Part shown: positions 1-7,938 of the stretch, piece by piece
How the letters are laid out: every line of letters starts with the position of its first letter
How positions within the stretch are numbered: position 1 is the stretch's first letter
NCBI GenBank assembly: GCA_009774245.1
Contig: VSNM01000097.1
Coordinates: 1-16,566 of the forward strand
DNA: 16,566 nucleotides
Reading direction: 5' to 3'
From: Lachnospiraceae bacterium
Lineage (GTDB): Bacteria; Bacillota; Clostridia; Lachnospirales; Lachnospiraceae
Notes under the pieces: model-generated
The model's database searches: none
Told to the model about the DNA's origin: nothing
Seen by the model: only the letters and a program-made list of their open reading frames with translations
Translations under genes and position numbers: made by a program

Positions 1-836
1 GGAGACATCTGAAATACATGCCATAGTCCAGGGAAAATATCCAGCCGGGCATATACGTTATATTTTAACAAATGATTATACAGCGTCTGCGAATCGTCCA
101 ATAATATTTCATTATCACCCACTTGTATATAGACAGGAGGGAATCCGTTAAAGTCTGCAAAGATCGGTGAGACAAAAGGGGAAGTCGGGGGCGTATCCTG
201 CAGATAGCATTTTAGTGCTTTTTGTATGTAATTGTTGTCGAGGACAGGATCCAGTAATTCCTTGGAATGGTAGCTTTTTCCGGAAGCGGTCATGTCAGTC
301 CAGGGAGAAAATAAGATAAGGCATTTTGGCATCTGCATTTCGAGCTGTTTTAATAAAAGTGTCAATACCAGACACAGATTACCGCCAGCGGAATCTCCGG
401 CAAATACTACATTTTCCGGCTGATATCCACAGGAGAGAATATACTTCCACGCAGATAAGGCGTCTTCCAGAGCAGCGGGGTATGGGTGCTCCGGGGCAAG
501 GCGATAGTCAAAGCTGAAGATTTTGCAGGAATTCTTTCTTGCGAGTTTTGTGGTAATTTCACGGGCATACATGCAGCTTCCAGTCATATAGCCACCGCCA
601 TGACAGTAAAAGATGATTTTGGAATCATTCTCGACTAGTTTGGGATATACATATTCTGTCCATTCGCAATGTATTGTATTCACATTTACAGGAGTAAAAC
701 GAAATCTTTTATCATTTTCGAAAACGGAACCCAGTTGATTCTGTGAGTTGCGTTGTTTCTGTAGATCGTCATTTTCAATTAATCCGTGAACACGTTTTAC
801 AATGTGCATCAAACGTTTGTTTCTCTTTTCGTTCAT
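1..836 (-). CDS. HSL-family alpha/beta hydrolase (esterase/lipase), C-terminus cut by window edge
   Basis: Reading leftward from the ATG at 836-834, 278 codons are open up to the window edge. The protein has the hormone-sensitive-lipase (alpha/beta hydrolase fold 3) signature. The oxyanion-hole motif HGGGY lies at about residues 79-83. GDSAGG at 147-152 places the nucleophile at Ser149. VGDNEILLDD at about 239-248 holds the acid residue, and LWHVF supplies the likely catalytic His273. Only the last few dozen residues should be missing. There is no signal peptide or membrane segment, so it is probably cytoplasmic and acts on short-chain esters; the substrate cannot be read from sequence. AGAAAGG lies about 7 bases before the start, and a good promoter lies upstream at 909-937. 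Family assignment is firm. Confidence 0.9.
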   Translation of the reverse strand, partial: MNEKRNKRLMHIVKRVHGLIENDDLQKQRNSQNQLGSVFENDKRFRFTPVNVNTIHCEWTEYVYPKLVENDSKIIFYCHGGGYMTGSCMYAREITTKLARKNSCKIFSFDYRLAPEHPYPAALEDALSAWKYILSCGYQPENVVFAGDSAGGNLCLVLTLLLKQLEMQMPKCLILFSPWTDMTASGKSYHSKELLDPVLDNNYIQKALKCYLQDTPPTSPFVSPIFADFNGFPPVYIQVGDNEILLDDSQTLYNHLLKYNVYARLDIFPGLWHVFQMS

Positions 837-908
837 AAAAATAACCTTTCTAAAAATTTCTCTACAAATTTAGACGTTTTTAGTTTATAATAAAAAAGTA
901 ATACAAAC

Positions 909-937
909 ATTATCTAAAAAAAATATTGTTTGGTCAA
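909..937 (-). promoter_or_regulatory. Sigma-A-like promoter of the esterase gene
   Basis: On the minus strand TTGACC (937-932) is followed after 17 bases by GATAAT (914-909). This puts transcription start about 65 bases before the esterase ATG. No other promoter of this quality faces leftward here. Confidence 0.6.
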
Positions 938-1170
938 TATGTAATTTGAAAATATATTGTTACCAGTGTGCAAATTGCTTGTTGATTTTGTTAGAGAGTA
1001 TTGAATATTTTGCCAGTCTGCGAGGCGGGGGGAGAGAGATGTAATGGTGATTGATAATACTAAAAGACATAATCCTTTAGCAGATGGTGAAACAGCAATG
1101 TTCTTTATCATAAACTAAAAATTTCCTTTTGGGAATTGCGTGTCTGCTGAAAATGAATTTGTATATTACA
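938..1170. other. AT-rich intergenic region between divergent promoters
   Basis: No convincing gene was seen. A 24-codon frame at 1044-1118 is preceded by a purine-rich stretch, but nothing supports it as a gene. A weak AATTTCC/GGGAATT hairpin at about 1119-1138 lacks a T tract. The region mainly separates the leftward esterase from the rightward MazG-like gene. Confidence 0.4.
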
Positions 1171-1199
1171 TTGCAAAAATTAGGCAAATTCTTTATAAT
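1171..1199 (+). promoter_or_regulatory. Promoter of the MazG-like gene
   Basis: TTGCAA (1171-1176), a 17-base spacer and a perfect TATAAT (1194-1199) lie 38 bases before the ATG. The ribosome site GGAGG is at 1223-1227. This is one of the best promoters in the window and may also serve the downstream ATPase gene. Confidence 0.75.
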
Positions 1200-1236
1200 T
1201 AGCATATTCAATTAGAATTTATGGAGGTATTCATTT

Positions 1237-1566
1237 ATGGGTAAAACTTTTGCAGAAATGGAAGATATGTACAAAGAGGTTGTTCAAAGATTTAATAAGA
1301 TTGAGTTGCAGGAGTGGAAAGCAGAAGGTGCCATGATCGAATTGGTAAAGCAGGTCGGAGAATTGGCTAAGCAAGTTATGATTAAAGAAAGATATTACGC
1401 TTTAGAAGGGGAAGTATTCAATGTTGACGAGCGTTTAGGTAATGAGATGGCGGATGTAGTTGCGCAAATTATGAGATTGGCTGATCATTACAAAATTGAC
1501 TTGGAAAAAGCATTCATTGAAGCAAGAGAAGATGAAGATAGATACTTAAAATCAAGAGGTGTTTAA
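1237..1566 (+). CDS. MazG-like family protein (all-alpha NTP pyrophosphohydrolase superfamily)
   Basis: This 109-residue, entirely helical protein resembles the single-domain MazG-like group. MazG enzymes hydrolyse nucleoside triphosphates to monophosphate and pyrophosphate with Mg2+, using an ExxE...ExxD set. The second half is clear here, with Glu70 and Asp73 in NEMADVV. The usual EExGEL motif reads KQVGEL (residues 38-43), so the first acidic positions are Lys38-Gln39 and only Glu42 remains. Either the metal site differs or the protein is not an active hydrolase. The C-terminal stretch, rich in IDLEKAF-type residues, matches the family's last helix. The ATG follows GGAGG by 9 bases. The next gene starts about 110 bases downstream on the same strand with no clear terminator between them. 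Confidence 0.8.
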   Translation: MGKTFAEMEDMYKEVVQRFNKIELQEWKAEGAMIELVKQVGELAKQVMIKERYYALEGEVFNVDERLGNEMADVVAQIMRLADHYKIDLEKAFIEAREDEDRYLKSRGV

Positions 1567-1678
1567 CTTCTATATGCAGAGTTGTTAAGTGAGTAAGTTA
1601 TATGCAGTAGGGACACTTTTCCGAAAAGGGACATAAAAGTAGTCAGTACACAAGAAGACAGTGGAAAGGAATGGTATT

Positions 1679-3379
1679 ATGAAATCAGACAGGGACTTAA
1701 AAAGTATTTTGGAGCGGATCGATCATAGGGGATATCCGGCATATAAAGATACAAAGGGCGCATATCAGTTTGGCAATTATATTTTGGACATTGAGCATGT
1801 GCAGGGGGATCCTTTTGCGTCACCGTCACAGCTTCGTATTGTCGTGAATGGAAAGAATGCTGGGATTCCATCAAAATATTACGATAAGAAGCATAAAAGA
1901 ATTGCAACACAGGATTATTTGTTGAGGAAAATCGGTTCTGAGATCATGAAAAATTCAAAACAGCGGGGTTCTGGTAAAAGTGGAATGATCCACATTAGCA
2001 GGTGTGGACAGCAGATACTGGATCGGACCGCATGTCAGATCAATGAACAAAATGGCGAGGTGACAATCAGGCTGGAAGTTGGTTTTCCGGCAAATGGAAG
2101 GACAATCAATGCAGGTGAGCTGGAAGTGATATTATTTCGTATATTGCCTGATGTAGTCAACAAAACAGTCCTTTTTAAGAATATGAAAGTTGGGGAATTA
2201 GATGATGTAATGCGTCTGACAGAAAATCAGTTCTTTATCAGGAATGAGATGAAACATAAGGAATTGACTGCATTTATCGCGGATAATTCCGTTCTTCCAA
2301 GAAAGTCAGGAATTTCACAGGAGCCGTTGAAAGACGCAGTGCGGTTTAGATCACCTGAGTCAATGAAAATAGAAATGGATCTGCCAGATGGAACAAAAAT
2401 ATATGGCATGGGGATTCCTAAAGGGGTCACACTGATCGTGGGCGGAGGATATCATGGCAAGTCCACTTTGCTTGAGGCGCTTCAGATGGGTGTGTATGAC
2501 CATATAGCGGGAGATGGCAGGGAATACGTTTTTTCAGATGTTTCCTCCGTAAAAATCAGGGCAGAAGATGGCAGAAGCATATCACAGACAGATATATCCA
2601 TGTTTATCAATAATCTGCCCAATAAAATGAACACAAAATGCTTTAGCACACAGAATGCCAGTGGAAGTACGTCACAGGCCGCAAATGTCGTTGAGGCTGT
2701 TGAGACAGGCTGCAGGGTGCTTCTGATAGATGAAGATACAAGTGCCACGAATTTTATGATCCGGGACGAATTGATGCAGCTGGTGGTGACGAAAGACAAG
2801 GAACCGATAACTCCTTATATTGACAGGGTACGGGAATTGTATGAATCTTATGGCGTGTCAACGATCCTTGTTGCAGGAAGTTCCGGGGAATATTTTAATA
2901 AGGCGGATAAGATTATCCAGATGGACGAATATCATATATATGATATTACAGAATATGCTAAGGATATTGCGCAGCAATATGGTTCTCATGCAAAGGCAGG
3001 TAATGAGAGGGCTGCCGTGATGCCGGACTTCAACAGAAGTGCCCATGTAAACAGGGATTGGCTCGGAGACCGTGTAAAGATTAAGATAAATGGAAAAGAC
3101 ATGGTGAGTATCAACAGGGACGAAATTGATACGAGATATCTGGAGCAGCTTGTAGACGAGGAGCAGCTGAGAATGATCGGGTACTTATTTGTATATATGA
3201 ATCATTCTGTTTTCGGAAAAAACATGACCCTGCAAAACGCTGTGGAAAAATTATTCCAGTTGATGGAAAAGAGTGGTTTAAAGGAAATCTTTCAAAATCA
3301 GCGAATACCATGCAATCTGGCAATGCCAAGACAACAGGAATTGTATATGTGCATGAATCGGTTTAGAAAATTGATGTAA
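1679..3379 (+). CDS. Predicted ATPase of the ABC class (PF09818/COG3044-like)
   Basis: The 566-residue protein has the layout of this family. An N-terminal region (about 1-230) contains the conserved GYPAYKD and HVQGDPFASPS stretches. The ATPase core follows: Walker A GGGYHGKST at 255-263, the family's signature-like SGSTSQ at 328-333, and Walker B LLIDED with Asp351/Glu352. The length is normal and no membrane segment is present. The family's function is not well established; a soluble ATPase acting on nucleic acid or RNA is a common guess. I chose the ATG at 1679 because GAAAGGA ends 8 bases before it and the family homology starts there. A GTG at 1661 would add six residues and lies upstream of that ribosome site. 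Confidence 0.88.
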   Translation: MKSDRDLKSILERIDHRGYPAYKDTKGAYQFGNYILDIEHVQGDPFASPSQLRIVVNGKNAGIPSKYYDKKHKRIATQDYLLRKIGSEIMKNSKQRGSGKSGMIHISRCGQQILDRTACQINEQNGEVTIRLEVGFPANGRTINAGELEVILFRILPDVVNKTVLFKNMKVGELDDVMRLTENQFFIRNEMKHKELTAFIADNSVLPRKSGISQEPLKDAVRFRSPESMKIEMDLPDGTKIYGMGIPKGVTLIVGGGYHGKSTLLEALQMGVYDHIAGDGREYVFSDVSSVKIRAEDGRSISQTDISMFINNLPNKMNTKCFSTQNASGSTSQAANVVEAVETGCRVLLIDEDTSATNFMIRDELMQLVVTKDKEPITPYIDRVRELYESYGVSTILVAGSSGEYFNKADKIIQMDEYHIYDITEYAKDIAQQYGSHAKAGNERAAVMPDFNRSAHVNRDWLGDRVKIKINGKDMVSINRDEIDTRYLEQLVDEEQLRMIGYLFVYMNHSVFGKNMTLQNAVEKLFQLMEKSGLKEIFQNQRIPCNLAMPRQQELYMCMNRFRKLM

Positions 3380-3433
3380 AAACATTGACCAATTAAGTTA
3401 ATAGGCTTTGCGTTGATAGTGAATAAACCATGA

Positions 3434-3464
3434 TTGACCAAAATAGATAATGTCAAATTATAAT
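3434..3464 (+). promoter_or_regulatory. Possible promoter of the GTPase-NYN fusion gene
   Basis: TTGACC (3434-3439) and a perfect TATAAT (3459-3464) are separated by 19 bases, two more than ideal. They lie about 40 bases before the gene. A second TTGACCAA occurs at 3385-3392 without a matching -10. No leader-peptide attenuator like that of tet(M) is visible in this short gap. Confidence 0.45.
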
Positions 3465-3505
3465 TTAACACAAGACTAAATCAGTCAAAAGGAATGATTT
3501 CGGTT

Positions 3506-6178
3506 ATGAGAACAAACAGATATGTACTTGGTATTCTGGCACATGTAGATTCTGGAAAAACAACATTGGCGGAAAGCATTTTATACAAAAGCGGGATTAT
3601 CAGGAAGATCGGACGGGTAGATCACAAAGATACTTTTCTGGATCATTATGATGTGGAACGGACAAGGGGAATCACTGTTTTTTCCAAACAGGCACAGTTT
3701 TGTGTAGGTGAGAAAGAAATCTGTCTGCTTGATACGCCGGGACATGTTGATTTTTCTACAGAGATGGAGAGAACGCTGCAGGTGCTTGACTATGCCATTC
3801 TGGTCATCAGCAGTGCAGATGGTGTACAGGGGCATACAAGGACACTGTGGCATTTATTGAAGAGACATCATATTCCAGTGTTTTTATTCATCAATAAGAT
3901 GGATCAGCCAGGGGCAGATCGGGAACGTGTTCTTGATGAAATTCAAAAGCAGCTGGATACTGCCTGTATTGATTTTGGGAGCTGCATGAAGCCGGATCCG
4001 GAATTTTATGACAGTGTGGCAATGTGTGATGAACAGCTCATGGAAGAATTTCTTGTGTCGGAGAAGATAGAAACATGCCATATTCAGAATGCAATTATGC
4101 ATCGAAAGATTTTTCCATGCCTTTTTGGTTCTGCATTGAAGCAGGAAGGGGTGGACGAGCTTTTAAAAGTTCTGGATTATTTTATGCAGGATAAAGATTA
4201 TCCGGAAGAATTTGGGGCGAGGATATTTAAGATAGCGCATGATGAACAGAATAACCGTCTGACATATATGAAGATTACCGGAGGGAGTCTCAAAGTAAAA
4301 TCAGTCCTGTCGAATGGAACGTGGAGTGAAAAAGCAGACCAGTTAAGAATCTATTCTGGAAATCAGTATAAAGCTGTCAATGAAGTGTGTGCCGGAATGA
4401 TTTGTGCGGTCACGGGATTAAAAAGTACTTTTTCAGGAGAAGGGATTGGAATTGAGGATAAAATTGAAATACCTGTTCTGGAACCTGTATTGAACTACAA
4501 AATGATATTACCACCCGAATGTAATATACATGAATTTTACAAAAGGCTCTGCATTCTGGACGAGGAAGATCCCCAGCTGCATGTTGTATGGAACGAACAG
4601 CTGAACGAAATCCATATACAGATCATGGGGGAAGTTCAGATTGAAGTGTTGAAAAATCTCATTTCAGACAGATTTCATGTAGCGGTTGCGTTTGGTGCTG
4701 GAAATATCATCTATAAAGAAACGATTATGGAGCCCGTTGTTGGGATTGGCCATTTTGAACCGCTCCGGCATTATGCCGAGGTGCATCTTCTGATGGAGCC
4801 ATTGGAGCGGGGAAGCGGGCTTGAATTTGTATCCAGGTGCAGTGAGGATATATTGGATAAAAACTGGCAAAGACTGATCCTGACGCATCTGGAAGAGAAG
4901 AAACATATCGGGGTTTTGATGGGCGCTGAAATTACGGATATGAGGATATCTGTGATTTCGGGAAGGGCTCATCAGAAACATACTGAAGGAGGGGATTTTA
5001 GACAGGCGACTTATCGGGCAGTCAGAAATGGAATGAAAAAGTCAAAAAGTATATTGCTGGAGCCGTTCTATGCATTTCGGATTGAAGTTCCGCAGGAATT
5101 GATCGGGCGTGTCATGTCTGACATTCAACAGAGAAATGGAAAGTTTGAATCACCATGTATTGAAAATGGAGTGGCGGTACTCCAGGGAATGGCACCCGTG
5201 GTATGTATGAGAGACTATCAGTTAGAGATTAACTCATTCAGTCATGGAAAAGGAAAAGTTTTCTGTACGTTGAAGGGTTATGATCTATGTCACAATGCAG
5301 AAAAAGTGATATCAGAAAATGCATATGATTCAGAAAATGATACGGAAAATCCTACTGGATCCATATTTTGTGCCCATGGAGCGGGATATTACGTAGATTG
5401 GAGCAGGGTGGCAGATTTTGCGCATGTGGAAGATAATTTGACTGAATCGGATAATAGTAAAGAAAGTATAGACCAGTTAAGTCAAAATATTATTAAGAAA
5501 ATATCAGATTTTGGGGATATGGTTATTGCGCAGGAGGAGATTGATGAAATATTTGAAAGGACATTTGGGCGCACGAAGCAAAAAAGGCGGGGCTGGGGCA
5601 AAATGATCGCTTCATCAGCAGTGAAACAGAGCAGTGACCGGGGTATTGAGAATCCATATGAAAGTGAAAGAAAAGATTCATATTTACTTGTAGATGGTTA
5701 CAATATTATTTTTGCATGGGAGGAATTGAGTGAGCTGGCAAAGATCAATATTGATAGTGCAAGGGATCTGTTAATGGATATTCTGTGTAATTATCAGGGA
5801 TATAAAAAGGTAAATCTGATCCTTGTATTTGATGCATATAAGGTTCATGGAGGACAGGGGGCAGTATTGCAGTATCACAATATCCATGTGGTATACACAA
5901 AGGAAGCGGAAACGGCCGATCAATATATCGAAAAAGTGACAAACGAGTTAGGGAAAAAACATAATGTCACTGTTGCCACATCTGACCGGCTGGAACAGAT
6001 GATTGTATGGGGACAGGGGGCGAAGCGTCTTTCAGCAAACGGACTCAGGGAGGAGATTGAGCATATTAATAAGGAAATAAAAGAGAAGAGTGAAGGTCTG
6101 GATCAGCATTCGAACGGCAATTCTTTACTGGATTATTTTTCGGAGGAGGTTCTGGAAGCGGTTAAAAAAATGGAATGA
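3506..6178 (+). CDS. TetM/EF-G-like ribosomal GTPase fused to a C-terminal NYN (Rae1/YacP-like) endoribonuclease domain
   Basis: The 890-residue protein has two parts. Residues 1 to about 600 follow EF-G/TetM order. G1 is AHVDSGKTT (12-20), switch I is RTRGIT, G3 is DTPGH (76-80, with the catalytic-type His80), G4 is NKMD (130-133) and G5 is GSA (208-210). Domains II-V follow. TetM-family proteins bind the ribosomal A-site region and remove tetracycline. The domain IV loop at 486-498 here reads roughly GRAHQKHTEGGDF, not TetM's SPVSTPADF-type loop, so resistance should not be assumed. After a charged linker (about 610-715), residues 726-860 form a NYN domain with all four expected acidic positions: Asp730 (LLVDGYN), Asp776 (VFDAY), Asp805 (TADQY) and Asp827 (ATSD). 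Rae1, the Bacillus relative, cleaves mRNA in the ribosomal A site, so the fusion suggests ribosome-targeted RNA cleavage (inference). The ATG at 3494 touches AAAAGGA with no spacing, so 3506 is the better start. Confidence 0.88.
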   Translation: MRTNRYVLGILAHVDSGKTTLAESILYKSGIIRKIGRVDHKDTFLDHYDVERTRGITVFSKQAQFCVGEKEICLLDTPGHVDFSTEMERTLQVLDYAILVISSADGVQGHTRTLWHLLKRHHIPVFLFINKMDQPGADRERVLDEIQKQLDTACIDFGSCMKPDPEFYDSVAMCDEQLMEEFLVSEKIETCHIQNAIMHRKIFPCLFGSALKQEGVDELLKVLDYFMQDKDYPEEFGARIFKIAHDEQNNRLTYMKITGGSLKVKSVLSNGTWSEKADQLRIYSGNQYKAVNEVCAGMICAVTGLKSTFSGEGIGIEDKIEIPVLEPVLNYKMILPPECNIHEFYKRLCILDEEDPQLHVVWNEQLNEIHIQIMGEVQIEVLKNLISDRFHVAVAFGAGNIIYKETIMEPVVGIGHFEPLRHYAEVHLLMEPLERGSGLEFVSRCSEDILDKNWQRLILTHLEEKKHIGVLMGAEITDMRISVISGRAHQKHTEGGDFRQATYRAVRNGMKKSKSILLEPFYAFRIEVPQELIGRVMSDIQQRNGKFESPCIENGVAVLQGMAPVVCMRDYQLEINSFSHGKGKVFCTLKGYDLCHNAEKVISENAYDSENDTENPTGSIFCAHGAGYYVDWSRVADFAHVEDNLTESDNSKESIDQLSQNIIKKISDFGDMVIAQEEIDEIFERTFGRTKQKRRGWGKMIASSAVKQSSDRGIENPYESERKDSYLLVDGYNIIFAWEELSELAKINIDSARDLLMDILCNYQGYKKVNLILVFDAYKVHGGQGAVLQYHNIHVVYTKEAETADQYIEKVTNELGKKHNVTVATSDRLEQMIVWGQGAKRLSANGLREEIEHINKEIKEKSEGLDQHSNGNSLLDYFSEEVLEAVKKME

Positions 6179-6191
6179 TTATCTTTTTATT

Positions 6192-6905
6192 TCAGTGTTT
6201 TCTTTTAATCCTGTGGATCTGTGGTTTCAATGTGATGTTTGTAACGATGACACCTTCCCGCTGACTCAGGATCCACTCCACTGCTTTTCCAACATCATCT
6301 GGAAGAAGATAAGATTCTGTCTCGTCCCCTTCTCTGAAATCGGCATTGCGGTAGAGGTTTGTCTGTGTCATGTCTGGAGAAATTGTTACGACCTTGACAC
6401 CGTATTTTCGTGCTTCGTCAAACAGGCTGTGTGAAAAACTGGCAAGCCCCGCTTTTGTGGCACCATAAGCACAGCCGTGCGGATTGGATTGTCCTGCGGT
6501 CACGGAAGAGATGTTAATGATATATCCGGCAGTTTTCTTTAAAGGACGCAGAAGCTGCTGGGTTAAAATCATTGGTGCTTCCAGATTTGTCCGCACAAGC
6601 TTCTTGATTTTATCAGGATTTAGTTCCTCATGAAGTCCATAATATCCAACGCCTGCATTGTTCACAAGGACATGAACCTGATTCTGCGCCGTGATTTGTT
6701 TGAGTTCTGCACATAACCGGTCTGTATCCAATATATCACAGACAATTGGGTGGGCATTATCCATTGTGTTCCAGTCTGTATTTTTAAAATTTCTGCCGAA
6801 TCCATATAGCTCATATCCGAGTGTACTCAGCGTTTTACTGATGGCATATCCGATTCCGGACGATGCGCCGGTTACAATTGCAGTTTTTTTATTTAAGTTC
6901 TTCAT
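6192..6905 (-). CDS. Short-chain dehydrogenase/reductase (classical SDR)
   Basis: This 237-residue protein has a Rossmann fold. It shows the NAD(P)-binding motif TGASSGIG (12-19), the structural NNAG (82-85), the catalytic Ser134 in NISSV and the Tyr147/Lys151 pair in YGATK. It should carry out NAD(P)-dependent oxidation or reduction of an alcohol or carbonyl; the substrate is unknown. The gene is last in a three-gene leftward operon. The upstream radical SAM gene's TAA is one base before this ATG, and its ribosome site GGAGAA lies inside that gene. Its end is only 13 bases from the end of the convergent GTPase-NYN gene, leaving no room for a separate terminator. Confidence 0.88.
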   Translation of the reverse strand: MKNLNKKTAIVTGASSGIGYAISKTLSTLGYELYGFGRNFKNTDWNTMDNAHPIVCDILDTDRLCAELKQITAQNQVHVLVNNAGVGYYGLHEELNPDKIKKLVRTNLEAPMILTQQLLRPLKKTAGYIINISSVTAGQSNPHGCAYGATKAGLASFSHSLFDEARKYGVKVVTISPDMTQTNLYRNADFREGDETESYLLPDDVGKAVEWILSQREGVIVTNITLKPQIHRIKRKH

Positions 6906-6906
6906 T

Positions 6907-7938
6907 TTAAGTTCTCCATCTAAAAATCTTCTCTCTGGAAATTTTTTGCTCTAATCCTTCTATTAAAAAGGATTCCATCTGTTCCATCAAATCATCTGGA
7001 TAATGGCAGTAGCCATTTTCTTTCTGAAAAGGAAACCAGATCACTGCAGATTCGGGCTCCCGTTTTCGCATATTTTTTAGATAATCCTGTGATATGCGAA
7101 ATGTTCCGACACTGATGTCAACGATTTTTTCCATATTGATGCTGCTAAACACCTGTTCCAACATTTCCTGATAATGTTGCTTCCAATCAGGAATATAGAT
7201 CATTGGATCAAAACAGAGCCGCACCATGCAGCCCTTCTGTGTCAGTTCTGCAGCGCAGGATAACCGTTCTGTCAAAGAAGGGGTATGGTGTTCAAAGGCT
7301 TCTATGACTGCCTGCGGAGATAGTGTAAAAGCATAGATTATCCTGGAAAGTGGAGCAATACCTTGAAAGAAGGTTTTATTTGCACATTTTGTCCGGATCT
7401 CAATCTTTAAATTTTCATGTCTTGCGACGAAATCGTGCCATTCCTGTACATAGCCAGTGATCGGTTCCATTGCCAGCAAATCGGTATCATAGGATACACA
7501 TAGATAGAGTGAATGATTTTCCAATTTCTGTGCAACTTCTGCAAAGATATCCTCAAGATTTACAAACACTACAATGTTTGCGGAAGGATACATTCCCTTT
7601 AAATAGCAGTATTCGCAGTCAAATATACAGTTCATAACACAAGATGTATAATAAAAATATGGATTATCAAAACTCTGGCAGACAGGTGCTCCTTCGTAGA
7701 GCAGTGTCCCCTGTCTGGCGGCAAGAATCAGCTTTTGTGTACGATGTTGAAGCTGACAGCTTTGTCTGCTCCGGCAGAATACATCTTTGTAATGATTGAT
7801 ATCGATGACCTTTGCAGACGGAAATTTAGCAAGGATTGCCTGCGTGCGCACATGATTTCGAACTGATCTTTCAACATAAATATGTGAAAAAAACGGGTTA
7901 AAATAATTCTCATAAAAATTTTCTTTTAAACTCTTCAA
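6907..7938 (-). CDS. SPL-family (spore photoproduct lyase-like) radical SAM protein
   Basis: The protein resembles spore photoproduct lyase, which uses a 4Fe-4S cluster and S-adenosylmethionine to reverse UV-made thymine dimers in spore DNA. The N-terminal PFFSHIYVE stretch resembles the start of SplB. The cluster motif is CIFDCEYC, with Cys104, Cys108 and Cys111 in CxxxCxxC spacing, followed by YLKG. In SplB the hydrogen-donor cysteine lies in a CTSDIVG stretch. The matching stretch here reads SYDTDLLAM, with Tyr150 where the cysteine is expected and Cys147 three residues earlier. The substrate may therefore differ. I chose the TTG at 7938 (343 residues) because AAGGA lies 10 bases upstream. 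The ATG at 7989 has no ribosome site and would overlap the previous gene by 80 bases. Middle gene of a three-gene operon. Confidence 0.82.
   Translation of the reverse strand: MKSLKENFYENYFNPFFSHIYVERSVRNHVRTQAILAKFPSAKVIDINHYKDVFCRSRQSCQLQHRTQKLILAARQGTLLYEGAPVCQSFDNPYFYYTSCVMNCIFDCEYCYLKGMYPSANIVVFVNLEDIFAEVAQKLENHSLYLCVSYDTDLLAMEPITGYVQEWHDFVARHENLKIEIRTKCANKTFFQGIAPLSRIIYAFTLSPQAVIEAFEHHTPSLTERLSCAAELTQKGCMVRLCFDPMIYIPDWKQHYQEMLEQVFSSINMEKIVDISVGTFRISQDYLKNMRKREPESAVIWFPFQKENGYCHYPDDLMEQMESFLIEGLEQKISREKIFRWRT

Noticed and set aside
914..1111. 65-codon leftward frame between the esterase and the MazG-like gene
   Set aside because: Its composition is that of AT-rich spacer, no ribosome site is seen, and its 3' end overlaps the esterase promoter.
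1044..1118. 24-codon rightward frame after a purine-rich stretch
   Set aside because: Too short, no family match, and the purine run is not a convincing ribosome site.
1571..1633. Direct repeats TATATGCAG (1571, 1599) and GGGACA (1610, 1628)
   Set aside because: Short and isolated; possibly an old insertion scar, but no element can be drawn from them.
3385..3441. TTGACCAA occurring twice here and once in the esterase promoter, as a possible regulator site
   Set aside because: It is explained well enough by -35-like sequence and has no palindromic form.
3506..6178. Calling this gene a tetracycline-resistance gene of the tet(M)/tet(W) type
   Set aside because: The GTPase family fits, but the domain IV loop differs and a nuclease domain is attached.
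6090..6434. 114-codon rightward frame over the convergent junction
   Set aside because: It overlaps the GTPase-NYN gene's end and runs antisense to the SDR gene, which has clear motifs.
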